64,000 nucleotides of DNA from Costus lasius. Its lineage: Eukaryota; Streptophyta; Magnoliopsida; Zingiberales; Costaceae. How positions within the stretch are numbered: the first letter of the stretch is position 1; every line of letters starts with the position of its first letter. Under the pieces are notes generated by a model. That model did no database searches and was not told the origin of the DNA. It saw only the letters and a program-made list of their open reading frames with translations. The stretch covers positions 1,534,501 to 1,598,500 of the forward strand of contig CM050454.1 in NCBI GenBank assembly GCA_027563935.2, given 5' to 3'. Shown here piece after piece: positions 12,433 through 22,865 of the stretch. Made by a program: the position numbers and the translations under genes.

Positions 12433-13671
12433 CCTCCCTGGACATCGGCGCCTTCATCCACTCCTCTCACAGCAAGGTATTGCATAGAGGACTATGCAAA
12501 CTTTTAGAGTGGGTGAGCTTTCTTTACTCCGGTCACTGCTTTTCTTTCTTCATGTGGCTACTTGACTGTGATCGCTTGACCTTGTGATGTTGGGGATTAA
12601 TACTTTCATTTTGAGATGGTTGGATATTATGTTGCATTGTATCTTATATGCCATTATATTCGTGGGCCTGGTCCACATCCTCAGGCCCCACTCTATGACA
12701 GTTATGTATGACATTTTGCTCTTTACTTTCATGCTTATATCAGTACTTTGCTATGATGATTGTGATTTCATGTTGTGAAAATCTTGAATGATATTATGAT
12801 GCTTATTATTCATGAATTCATATGTCTATCATGAGACTTGTCCTATGAAAGCTATTTCAAAAATTTGAGTTGAATGCATGATTGGTTAGGAATGATCAAA
12901 GAATTAAGTCTGGAGTATACCTCTTTGTTAGAGATATTTTTTGATCCTGTCCATATGCTCTATGATTTTGAAATTTTGTAATTTGGATTGCTTTTGAGTT
13001 GTTCATTAGTGGGTCAAACATTTCTATGATTGTTTAATCAACTCAAGCTTGCAACTTACATGAGAATCGTATTGAGATACATATTCTCTTAGTTATTCTT
13101 TGAATTCCTTTCTTTTGTTGGGGAAACACTACATTTGTCAAAAAGGATATGTGATCAACTACGGAGCATGTTTATAAAAAAAAAAATTTACTCACCCTTA
13201 GATTCCTCTACTTGACACTGCACAAAATTGGCAGTGGTACCGAAGGACATGAGTTGAAATCTAAGGGATGTGAAGTTGAAAACAATAAAATGACTCCTCT
13301 ACTTGGCATTGCAAAAAATTTGCAATGGTACCTAAGGTTATGAGTTGAAGTCTATTGCAATAATCAGTGTATCATACCCTAATGAAACATTTGAGTTAAC
13401 CCCAACGATTTGACTAGGAAGGATTGGAATCGCATGAGTGTTTTATGTAAGCTTGATTGAATCCTATGTTTGCTGCTTACTAGGTTGTTTGATATCTAGT
13501 ATTGTGGGATCAAACTGTTGAACACTTGAGGCAACCATTTACTTAATTTCTCCTAATTAGATATTGGATTGCTATTAAATGTTTTTCTAACTTGGATGTA
13601 TATCTTGACACGAAAGATTACTCTTATACTGAACATGTATTTCATCTTATTTTATTGCTTGAGGACAAGCA
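12433..13671 (+). other. Athila 3' noncoding region
   Basis: A long AT-rich tract with no homologous ORF lies between the third ORF and the 3' LTR. It holds two covarying hairpins (13211-13340). A near-identical layout occurs in the neighbouring Athila relic (16767-18300). Confidence 0.7.
13211..13340 (+). repeat. Two hairpin units with paired base changes
   Basis: Unit 1 pairs CACTGC (13216-13221) with GCAGTG (13231-13236) across a 9-base loop. Unit 2 pairs CATTGC (13307-13312) with GCAATG (13322-13327), also across 9 bases. Outside the stems, CTTG(A/G) precedes and GTACC(G/T)AAG follows, which can extend the stem past a bulge. The C-to-T change in the left arm of unit 2 is matched by G-to-A in the right arm. 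Confidence 0.8.
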
Positions 13672-13693
13672 AAGATTTAAGTCTGGAGTATTT
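13672..13693 (+). other. Weak polypurine tract before the 3' LTR
   Basis: AAAGATTTAAGTCTGGAG followed by TATTT directly precedes the TG of the LTR. The analogous sequence before the next relic's 3' LTR (about 18302-18324) has the same GAGGACAA...AAGTC frame. The tract is poor in long purine runs and probably decayed. Confidence 0.55.
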
Positions 13694-13957
13694 TGATGCA
13701 TCGCATTTTGGTAGTGTTTTTCCGCTGTATTTCATGCCAAATCTAGGCTTATTTTAATACTTTTATACTCATTATAGCCTTATTTCCTTCATATCTTCAG
13801 AATCTTCACTCTTTGGCACTTTTATGAAATTTCAGGTAAAAACGCTCTTTTTCGACATATTTTGAAGATTCTAAGGCTATGAGACGATTTCTTGTATGAA
13901 GACAAGGTCACACGTCAAATTTGAGCTTAAACGGAGTCAGCCTGAAAAATACGGCCA

Positions 13958-14243
13958 GGTGAACCTCATGGGGTTCACCAGATTCTTCGCCAGGCTGCAG
14001 GGACTTCACAGTAAGAATCATGGCCTGGTGAACCCCACTGGGTTCACCATCCCGGTCGTCAGCCAGTAGAGGTCCAGAAAGCATCACGGCCAGGTGAACC
14101 CCATCGGGTTCACCGGTTTTCACTTTGGCCGAGATCTGTCCAGAGAGAAGCACGGGCAGGTGAACCCCACCGGGTTCACCGCGCTTCTATTCGTCTGAAC
14201 TCAGAGAGGGAATCACGGGCAGGTGAACCTGGCAGGGCTCACC
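13958..14243. repeat. Array of five palindromes spaced about 66 bp (in the LTR)
   Basis: Cores lie at 13958-13979, 14027-14048, 14093-14114, 14159-14180 and 14222-14243, spaced 69, 66, 66 and 63 bp. They share the GGTGAACC...GGTTCACC arms of the internal array and are again preceded by ACGGCC, TGGCC or ACGGGC. The centre varies (CATG, CACT, CATC, CACC), and the last copy is the most decayed. The array lies 130-420 bp upstream of the TATA box, in U3. Confidence 0.9.
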
Positions 14244-14373
14244 CGTGATTCCAACCTAGGCGCGAATGAGACCGAGTTCCACTCGGTTTTTCTATGATTT
14301 CTCACTCGTTTGAAGTCCAAATTTGGCGAGTGAGGTGTCTATGGAAAGCTCTTTCAGAGGCAAACAGATGGAA

Positions 14374-14381
14374 TATAAAAG
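14374..14381 (+). promoter_or_regulatory. LTR TATA box
   Basis: TATAAAAG lies in the middle of the LTR, downstream of the palindrome array and upstream of the R/U5-like part. This is the usual position for the element's own promoter. Confidence 0.65.
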
Positions 14382-15256
14382 CCCCAATTTCTTGCCCTAA
14401 AGGGGAGAGAATTCATGTGAAGAAGCGGCGTGGGCAGAAGAACACGGCGACATAGGCGATTTTTGGAGATTTTCGGAGATTGAGACACACGATCATCACG
14501 ATTTCTTCAGGATTTCTTCGGTTCATCGTCTCCTCCCCCTTAGCTTCATTTTTTTATACTTTTTATTTCATTAAAAGAGAGATTTTGAGCGTTTCAATGA
14601 CGATTGTAGCGTAAACCCTATTTCGGGCCTTGGTGGAAACCCTTTGATGATTTTAATTGCAAACTTTGTATCTATTTATGTTATTTGGTAAGAATTGTAA
14701 GCGTATTTTACTTTGACGTATTTATTTCATGGTTTTACCTTGGCCGAGTAATATCGCATGTTAGCCGTTACGATTCATATCGAGAGAAGGATCGTAAGGG
14801 TCGAACCCCTGAGTAAAACTTGCGAGACCTCGACACGAGAGTGCTTGGTCTTCGCTCGAGGATTTCATAGTCTGCCATAGAACTCATTGGGTTCGTCTTA
14901 GAATGATCCACCGCGAGAGTAGGAGGTCGGTCTAAAACGAACACCGGGGTGTATCACTCGCCTTGTACCATAGGGTTAGACTCCTTGTGCAAAACCAATA
15001 AACCAAATAACTAATATCTTTCTTGTGCGATTAAGATTATCATCGTGGTGGAAGCCGTAGCCCTGAATTCTCTCTTATATCTTTTCTCTACCGAAGTAGT
15101 TGCACTTGTTTGTTTTCAATTTCCGTCTTCAAAAACCCACGTTTCGATTCGCCTAGCTATTAGGACTCGGACTTTCTAGCACTCAACCTTGCTCCCTGTG
15201 AGATTCGACATCTTTTATATTACTTCGTCATATCCGTGCACTTGCGGAGCGTGTCA

Positions 15257-16398
15257 GTGTGCATCCATGCACGGCCGTGCATCATAAGTCATCATAATTT
15301 ACTTAACAGAGCCGTACACGGGCATGGCCGTGCATCCATGCACGGCCGTGTATCGTAACGCGTATAACTTGACAGGCACTTGGTATTTTGCCCGTAACTT
15401 TCTATTCCTGGATCGGAATTGAACGAAATTTTAGGGAGACCTTCCCAACTAAGACATGCACGTTTTGGGACCGAAATCATCAGATTTGGTCAAGCAACAA
15501 CAGGGGAGAATGAGTGCGAACGGCGAGACCTTAGGGTTTGGGGCGATTTTCTGGGCGACCACTATTCCGGCGAGTTCTTCTCTTCGTTCCGACATGGAAG
15601 ATCAAGCTGAGCCTTCTTCCATCAACGATCTACCCTTCCCTTTGGTTTGATTTAACATTCATGAGAGATTTGATGTATTACATGATGAATCCTATATCAT
15701 AACTCTACTTTTCGGAGTTTGGGCATAGCCCACTGTATGAATGTTGAATATTAAAGTTTGATCTATATATTTCTTTACTTGTCTTTATTATTATTCATGT
15801 TTAGGATGTTTTTATTCTTGTTTACATACTGGCCATATGTATGCATGCTTTAGATGTCGAGGGAAGGACTATGAGGTGAACCTTGACACTCGGAGCCCCT
15901 AGATTGGACTGGTGATTTCGTGTTGCGAGAGCACTCCAAATCACCCGAGGAACTCTAATCCTTCACATATCCCATTGGATTCGCCTTAACCCTAGTAAGC
16001 CACGAGAGTAGGAGACTTGGGTTAAGACGGATACCGGACCGTGTCTTGAGAGAGCGCGTCTGTACCCTAGGAAGGATTACCTTGAGAACTTAGATAAAAC
16101 TTAATTAGAATATCAAGTTTTAATATCTCTACATGCTTCAGTGTGGTGAAACCTAAAACCCCGATCCTCTCTCATAATCTTAAAACCCCGTTTGCTTTGT
16201 TTTACTCTCTGCACTGTTTGCTCTTAATTTGCCTCAGTTTAATTACTTGCTCTAGGACATTAGCCATTCTCCCATTAATCATTAACCTAGCTTTCGATTG
16301 ACTGATTTGTTAGTACTTGACCCTAGTCCCTGTGGGTTCGATCTTATTTATTACGCGATAGACCGTGCACTTGCGGTAGCAGCCGAAAGGCCCTATCA
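15257..16398 (+). repeat. LTR of a second Athila-type element (X), 5' part displaced
   Basis: The LTR ends CCTATCA at 16398 and is followed by a tRNA-Asp-type primer site. It shares only short landmarks with the first element's LTR, such as the CGTGCACTTGCGG near the end. Its left part must lie beyond the first Athila, outside the window. It carries its own GCACGGCCGTGC palindromes (15267-15347). Confidence 0.82.
15267..15347. repeat. Two palindromes in LTR X
   Basis: ATGCACGGCCGTGCAT (15267-15282) is a perfect 16-bp palindrome. A second one (15326-15347) joins GGCCGTGCAT to CATGCACGGCC with only the centre unpaired. Their centres are 62 bp apart, close to the spacing in the first element although the sequence is unrelated. 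Confidence 0.8.
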
Positions 16399-16404
16399 AG
16401 TTTT

Positions 16405-16422
16405 TGGCGCTGTTGCCCGGGA
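16405..16422 (+). other. Primer binding site of element X, tRNA-Asp type
   Basis: TGGCGCTGTTGCCCGGGA differs from the plant tRNA-Asp complement at two positions (16411 and 16418). It starts six bases after the LTR end, as in the first element. Confidence 0.78.
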
Positions 16423-16646
16423 CTAGGTTGCCAATATTAACACGATCAGAAGATTGATAGACTAGGTTTAGTTAGATTTTACTTACTTTTTATTCTTTCT
16501 ATTTTCTTTTTATTTGCTTTTCGTTTTAGTTGTAGTTTTTATCTGGTGCGGTGCTACTAATCTTCCTCTATCAAGGTACTTGTTTATGCCTAGGAATACT
16601 GTCAGAACAGGAGAACTTGTACCTAAAGACCCGGAGATAGAGCAAC

Positions 16647-16766
16647 ATGGCACCACCATCACCGAGAGATGAAGACGAGGATGCCGACGACACCATCCAT
16701 GTCTCTGATTCCTCCGAGCCAGCCGACGACGATGACGATGATGACCCGGCTGAGTGCAGTGAGTAG
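16647..16766 (+). pseudogene. Short acidic ORF, probable tail of the Athila third ORF
   Basis: A 39-residue frame from Met 16647 to TAG 16764-16766, rich in Asp, Glu and Ser. It sits where the C-terminus of the third ORF should be, but is acidic whereas the first element's tail is basic. I see no homology strong enough to be sure. Confidence 0.4.
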
Positions 16767-17716
16767 GGCTGCACTCTAGTAAGTTCTACCCTCACCTCTT
16801 TTGATATATATAACTATGCTATCTGCACCATAGATGGTGCGATATTTTGCCTTGGGAGGGAAGACTTGCATATTTTGATGGGTTGTCTACCATTTTCATA
16901 AAATGATGATGTGTGCACTGTATGGAGAACTCTGTGTTGTGATGAAACTGTTTCTATGCTGTGCTGTTGTATCAAACTCGCTAACCTGCTCCACTGCTGA
17001 ACTTTAATATGCCCCACTTTCATAATGCTTTGACTGCATGTGCTTTGATGACGATATAGTTGTACAAGAGTAATATTTCAACTTTCTTATGTTGTGTATA
17101 TTGTCAAACTATTGCTACTTGATGTGATGTTGCACCTGTTTTACCATGACTTTAAACTATGACTGCCAAACATGTGTAGAACATGAGGAACATTTTGATC
17201 TATGACTTGCTTTCTTGATGTCTTATCCTCATATTATGTCATCTCTTAAACACTTCAACTTTGCAAGGACATCAATTTTGTAGCACACTTATCATGTCCG
17301 CACCCTTTTGCTACACTTTCGGCATAACTTTGTAGATACATTTTGACCCCTGATTGATGGCTACTTCCCAAATACGTGAGGATCTAAGTCGTAGGTCCTA
17401 GCCAAGATTTCTTAATTTCATTGACTGATATTTTTCTCATTTATAATTGATTTTTATTCATGACCCATTTGCCTCATCTATGATTGATTTCGACCCCCGC
17501 ACTTCATTAAACGCGTCATTTATGTTGAACAACTAGGCACTCGATACCTTATACACTGGAAACTTAAGGATTGAACTTTGATGAGCTTTGAGTCTAGGAA
17601 AATATCTGTAGGTCAATATACGTACTATTTATTTGGATGACTATAGACCGAACCACTTGGCACACGCTTATCACCCTTGGTAATTCTAAGTATTAGTTTT
17701 GGTTCGAACTCCTCTG

Positions 17717-18009
17717 ACTTGGCACCGTGTAAGATATAAAAGAGAAGAGAAAAGAATGAAAAACAAGAAACAGTGGTACCGAAGTTGCAACTTGGCGCTG
17801 CCCAATACATAGGGAAAAGAAGGAAAAGAGCAGTGGTACCGAAGTCTCAACTTGACACTGCCACCAAAAGAAAAGAAGATGAAAGAAAGAAGAGCAGTGG
17901 TACCGAAGTTGCAACTTGACACTGAAATTCAAAAGGAAAGAAGGCAGTGGTACCAAAGCCTCGGTTTGGCACTACAGAAACAGAAAGAAAAAGTGCGGTG
18001 GTACCAAAG
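17717..18009 (+). repeat. Hairpin array in the 3' noncoding region of the chimeric relic
   Basis: Right arms of the form CAGTGGTACCGAAG lie near 17770, 17830, 17894, 17944 and 17994. Left arms of the form CTTGRCACTGC lie near 17717, 17791, 17851, 17914 and 17965. The sequence between a left arm and the next right arm is almost purely A and G. The arms match those at 13211-13340 in the first element. The unit length is about 50-64 bp. Confidence 0.82.
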
Positions 18010-18324
18010 TCATGAGTGAGGCCTTTACTACCACCTTAGAGTTTACCCTTTTGGTGCTTTGAATGTATTGGTGTCTCATGTGGTAAGGAATTATTTTCTA
18101 TCCAATATTATTGTGCAACTGTTGTCTATAGATTTAACTCGGATACTTTGCTTTTCATCTTGACATCTTTAAAGTCTATAGTGGTTTGTGCATCCTGTGA
18201 CTAGCTGTGATTATTTCGCATTTATAGATCATTGGGGAGTATAACTTGAGTTGAACAACCCTCATAGGATTTTATTTCTTACTTTTTGCTTGAGGACAAA
18301 CAAAGGTTTAAGTCGTAGGTATTC

Positions 18325-20309
18325 TGTTGACATAGATTTATATAGAGATTTGCATGTCAATTTATTCATAGAATCATACCTATTTCACGACTTTAAGCCT
18401 TACAATTGCCTGTATTTGAATACATCTATGGAATCTACACCTGTTTCGGTATTTTCATGTTTTCAGGTCAAAAGGACCACTTAAAGGGTAGACTCTGGCA
18501 CTTTGGTAGCAGAGGAGCTCATCCTAACCCAAGATGATCCGAACTGGAAGATTTCAGATTCATTGAAGCCTTTGCTGGAAATCACGACCGGGTCCCGATC
18601 AGAATCATGCCCATGATCGTCGATATGCCTGAAGCTAAAAACAATAAATCACGACCGGGTCACGACCAAATTCTCGCCCGTGATCGCGGACCCGCCTGTT
18701 ACGAAATCACCGTTTTCTCCCATATTTCTTTGATCTAACCTAAGGGGAGGCTGAAGGGCACTAAGGACTATTCTCCTCTGTTGACAAAGGGGGCATGGAG
18801 CAGCTTTTGGCTGTAGATTTGCTCACGAGATGGTGACTTCGTGGAAGAAAAGATGGCAGCGTTGCAGGGCATGGAGGCTGGCAGAAATCCCTTTCGGCGG
18901 AAGCTTTGCAGCAGGTTCTCTTTGCAGGGCATGGGGAAGAGAAGAAGCTGCAGAGGAGATGGAGATAAAAGGGGGGTGAAGAGAAAAAGAAAAGAGGAGT
19001 CGACACGGGTGAAAAACGAGAGGAGAGTGCTGCGGAGAAGGAGGAACGCACCAGGAGAAAAGGGGCTGCGCACTTGCACATATTGAAGATATTTGATGCG
19101 TGAAGTTCCTTAAGGTTAAATCTGTAAGGAAGATCCTGCGTTTACAATTATTTTGCTGCACTATTTTGTGTAATCTTCTTAACAAAGTGTTACATGATCT
19201 TGCCTACCTCTTGTGATCGCTGCATAAACCTACACATGTATGAGATGTTTACTATTGTGGTTCACGCTTTCACCATGAACATGTTAGGCTAAACTCCTAA
19301 CCAGGATGTGGGAGTAACCCTTTTGATGACTTACTAGCTTGGTAGTCTAGCTCTAATTGCTACAATCCGACTCGGTCCTTTGTGCACGCATTGCCTGCGT
19401 GTTCCGGAAGGAATGCGCTTGAGCCTTTGCCTCTTGATTTGAGGTTTGTAAATCAGATAATCACGAGGAAACTCGCTGATTGTTCGTACTCAACCTAGGG
19501 GTAGTTAGGGTTTTAGACACGTTGGGGAGACCACAAGTCCGACCGCGTGTCGGAAGCATTTGATCGGGGGTTTATCAAATTTGTTTGATCACTTTGCCTA
19601 CGTCTCCCGAAAGGGAGCGTTTGAGCCTGTAATTCCTCGTGTGGGATTTGTAAGGCAGGAATTCTTGGGGAGAATCCACTTGACGAACTGCACTCTCCTT
19701 GTGTTAGCTCCTGGATCTTAAACGCACTTGGTAAACTTCTTGCGTGCCTGTACGTTAGATAATTTAGGAACGCTATGCTTGCGCCGCCCGAGAGGGCGCG
19801 CTTGAGCCAGAAGTTACGCGGGGGAGGTTTGTAAACCAGGAATTCTAGGGGAGGACCTCTTTTGTCATCATGTGCCCATCTTGAAGTATTGGGAGCTTAG
19901 GCGTGTTGGGGAGAAGCGTTTCCGACCGAGCGTCAGAACCTAACAGATTTGACCTATAGCCGTGATTGTGAATGCAAGCCAGCTATCGGAGGGAGCGACT
20001 ACCTAAGTGACAAGGAAGCCGAATCCCTTGAACTAGATTGGATTAGGGCATTAGAGTATGGACTATTCATCTGTAAGAAGTTAAAGCGATGAACCCACAT
20101 CCTGATATTTCATATTATTAAGATTTCTCGTGCCATTCCTCCTGTTACATTTCCGTGTATTTAATTACTTCGCTAATTTCACATCGTCTAGCTAGCAAAT
20201 TCGAGATCTGTCGGTATTTGTCCATCAGTCCCTCTGGAATCGATATTTTATTACTTCGATAGACCTGTGCACTTGCGGGTAACGCCTACTATATCGGTGG
20301 GTGCTATCA
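18325..20309 (+). repeat. LTR Y, 3' LTR of the chimeric relic, unlike LTR X
   Basis: It begins TGTTGACATAG after an AAGTCGTAGGTATTC tract analogous to the first element's polypurine region, and ends GTGCTATCA. It contains CACGACCGGGTC-type repeats (18580-18705) and three diverged direct repeats of about 200 bp (19375-19870). Apart from the terminal GTGCACTTGCGG landmark it does not align with LTR X, so the two LTRs come from different elements. Confidence 0.75.
19375..19870 (+). repeat. Three diverged direct repeats within LTR Y
   Basis: Each copy contains an inverted GC pair (for example CCGCCCGAGAGGGCG), then GCGYTTGAGCC, then GGTTTGTAAANCAGGAATTC-like sequence and a GGGGAG run. Copies start near 19395, 19600 and 19780. 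Confidence 0.6.
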
Positions 20310-20819
20310 GGCGGCTGCGGCGGTGGCCGAATCTCTGGTGGATAATCACAATTCCAAATTAGCACTACCAAGGAAGTCGCGGTCACCACCAAAGCGCGGC
20401 TCCTCACCGAGAGCTAGGGTTCTAAAAAGGGGTAGACCCTTTCCCCGGCAGGATAGAGGAACACCGAGACGACAAGAGTCACATCGTTCTGGGGGAAGGA
20501 CGTATGCGGAACCTAAGCCACTAGGTTGTTTCTTGTGCGGCGGTCCTCACTGGATGAAGGATTGCCCCACGAGATAGAAGATTATGGCTATCGTGGCACA
20601 GGAACCAACAGAGAAGGCTAAAGATCACACCGAGGAGTCGAGGATCGGGGCGATCCAAGCAACTCCAAACACTGCCAAGGAGGTTCAGCAGTGTTGGATC
20701 GAGTACATCGGGGCGGTGGTTACGAAAGATCCACCCGTGACTAACATCAACGGCGATGTCCAAGTTGGGCGGACACCCAAGCTCGTGCGGCAAGTAGGAA
20801 ATCAAAGCCCGGCCGAGTG
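20310..20819 (+). pseudogene. Chromovirus-type gag fragment with zinc knuckle
   Basis: One frame reads through a single TAG (20575-20577) to a TGA at 20818-20820. It has an AESLVD segment, a basic Ser/Pro/Arg linker and a zinc-binding CFLCGGPHWMKDC (CX2CX3HX4C), followed by a post-knuckle segment (MAIVAQEP) typical of plant Ty3/gypsy chromovirus gag. The N-terminal gag is missing because LTR Y abuts it. Downstream it ends against an LTR-like sequence, so pol is also missing. Confidence 0.75.
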
Positions 20820-20844
20820 AAGGGATTTCGTGGTCAACACCCAA

Positions 20845-21905
20845 TGTTGACCCAAAATCAGAGCTTTCGTCGCCCTCTCAGCACGCGTTGGAAGCGGACT
20901 TTGGCGACGTGATGACTTCACCGGCCGAGACGGATGCGGACGATGGCGTCGTCCGTGACGGCAACACGAGGGATTCAGCATTAAAGGAGTCGGTGCGACG
21001 AGGTTCGCGGATACCCTAATTTAGGGATGGAAGACGGGATCGCTGCGGAGCTTGGAGGCGGCGACTTTCCTTTAAAAAGAGTGGCGATCAAGCAAAGAGG
21101 GGGAGATCGATCAGCATTTTCACCAACTACTCCACAGCTTAGGGAAGCAGAGGGAGAGCATTGGTGAGAATTCCAGCACCTAGGGAGGTGCCGACGAGAG
21201 AGGCTCGTGAGGAATCTGTGAGCGATTGTAATCGGCAACCAGGGGGTCGATGGCCAGGGGGCCGACGACGAGAGAGGGGAGGTTTTCTATAAACTCTATC
21301 TGGTGAATAAGAGTTTCTCCTCTCCAAATCTTCCTCCCCTGTTTTGGTTGGTTTCATCGGCATTCTTCGTCATTTCTAGCAACGACAATAGCGACTTTCG
21401 GCTGCAGTGAGGGGCGGAAAGGGGAGGTAGGCGGCTTCTCCCCACGGACGCGTCCTCCTACTCCGACGAAAGGCAACGAGAGTGTGCGATCGGTGCTCAT
21501 ACCAGGTGACGGATGGAGTTCAGCACGAGGTAAAGGAGATGAGAAGCGTCACTGACGTGGCGACGTGAGTCAACTAAGGAACAGTCTACAGACGATTTGG
21601 GCGAAATCGATTTGGTGATGACATTAGCATGATGCTAATAGCAAAAAATTCGATTTCAGCGGAGCACGGAGGAAGCGAAATTGCATCTGACGTCAGCAAG
21701 GGCAAAAATCGACGACGAGAGGCGTTGACCTGGGGAAGTTTGATCAGGAGATAATTTCTTAATTTAGGATTCCAATTTTTTGATTTAGGGATAAATTTTA
21801 AACGACAATTAAAGTTTCGAATTTAGGAGTGATTTTGCACCCGGAGATTATAATTTCACACCGGTCTGAAAGCCCGTTAGAGTACCTTTAAGCCGAGACG
21901 TGACA
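20845..21905 (+). repeat. Probable chromovirus LTR remnant
   Basis: It begins near TGTTGACCC and ends ACGTGACA, the same terminus class as the better-defined LTRs at 47612, 51250 and 60127. It is GC-rich and CpG-rich, with several TGACGT motifs (for example GACGTCAGC near 21690). I found no target duplication, and the left boundary is uncertain. Confidence 0.5.
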
Positions 21906-22804
21906 CTAGGTCAGTCTCCGGACAACAATCTAACTCAACTTTCAGAAAAGATTTGTTTGGAACCAATACGCACATTCGTACACATTAATAAGATCAAAAA
22001 TGGAAAATGAATTTTCTTTTACAAATGCAAAGTAGAAAATAAAAAATCATAATCTATTAAGATACAATCATCTTAATTTTTTTTTGCTTAATCGAGAGCT
22101 AAGTGTAAATGAGAATGAGATGTTGGTTAGAGTGTCGGCAACATACACAGATAATACCACACTGAGAAAATTTGCAAACAAAAGTAGCATCACAGGTAAG
22201 ATCCAATACTCCTTTCTGCTTTCTATTAGAAAATATGGACAATCGAACTCAAACAAAAAGTCGAAAGAATATGACAACGCAAGGATAGTTCTGCCAATCA
22301 AAGCACGAGTGCATTCATATTTACAATCATTGGCAATAGCAAGCCGAATTGGTTGTACATTCCTTCTCAACCTAAACTAGTCGTTTTAAGGAAATCATCG
22401 GCTATAAAGAACGGTGAGGAAATTAAATAATAACATTATTTATATACAAATTTCCTATTCACAATTTTCTTGACAAAAATGGCAAAGACGTGATGACCTA
22501 ATTCTGTACAACGGCTACCATGTTATTTGGTTTGCACAAAGAATCTCTTGAAAAGCTATCACCTGCACCATCCAACCAAATGAACAATTATCAGACAAAT
22601 TTTGAATTGCAAAATGAATAGTTTGTGGATACTTACAGTAAATTAATATACACTATTACAGGCAATTGCTGCAGATCATCTGATCTTCAAGTATTCAGCG
22701 AAGAGCACACAGTTGAGAAGCAAACGAGCCAACTGTCAGTCTTGAGATGCCGAAAAACATCTATGGATGAATGTAATTTTACAGTAACGAAAAGAATGGC
22801 AATC
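21906..22804. other. ATG2 downstream flank
   Basis: AT-rich sequence between the LTR remnant and the ATG2 stop. It should contain the ATG2 3' untranslated region (minus strand). AATAAT-type sequence lies near 22430-22445, but I cannot place a polyadenylation site. No ORF with recognisable homology. Confidence 0.5.
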
Positions 22805-22865
22805 CTACGATTGAGAGGGCTCCTGGTATTTCTCGATTGATTCCTTCTTGTGTTCAGGATCCATG
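22805..22865 (-). CDS. ATG2: ATG2 exon 13 and stop
   Basis: The acceptor is GTTGCAG. The split Ser codon AG|C leads into [19 protein letters not shown] and a TAG at 22805-22807. The DPEHKKES segment is typical of plant ATG2 C-termini. Confidence 0.93.

Larger units (their letters stand above)
1..15256 (+). mobile_element. Athila-type Ty3/gypsy LTR retrotransposon, 5' end outside window
   Basis: The order is partial 5' LTR (1-692), tRNA-Asp primer binding site (699-716), gag, pol (protease, RT, RNase H, integrase), a third ORF of the Athila type, a noncoding region with hairpins, a weak polypurine tract and a full 3' LTR (13694-15256). The DLGAS protease motif, the tRNA-Asp primer and the extra 3' ORF together point to the Athila lineage. 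The two LTRs aligned over about 690 bases show roughly 25 single-base differences by eye, mostly C/T or G/A, plus an 11-base gap in the 3' copy near 14961. All three coding regions carry stops or frameshifts, so the copy is defective. A hAT transposon interrupts it at 718-4271. It lies inside the LTR of another Athila relic that resumes at 15257. Confidence 0.93.
13694..15256 (+). repeat. 3' LTR of the Athila element (about 1.56 kb)
   Basis: It starts TGATGCATCG and ends GCGTGTCA. The last 680 bases match 1-692. It contains a second array of five palindromes (13958-14243), a TATA box (14374-14381) and an AATAAA at 14997-15002. The next bases (15257 onward) belong to a different element, so this is the insertion boundary. 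Confidence 0.9.
16399..18324 (+). mobile_element. Internal region of the chimeric Athila relic, pol deleted
   Basis: After the primer site comes a leader, then the start of gag (about 16587-16650, with a DPEIE segment also seen at the same place in the first element's gag). It passes directly into a short acidic ORF and a 1.5-kb noncoding tract like the 3' noncoding region of the first element. The rest of gag, pol and most of the third ORF are absent. The gag-to-tail junction near 16650 is the likely deletion or recombination point. Confidence 0.75.

Noticed and set aside
10127..14243. Palindromic repeats at regular spacing resemble a CRISPR array
   Set aside because: The context is a plant retrotransposon, the repeats vary, and there are no cas genes. 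They are better read as element-specific palindromes.
13694..15261. The 5-bp target duplication of the first Athila
   Set aside because: GTGTG at 15257-15261 is the expected right copy, but the left copy is outside the window, so it cannot be confirmed.
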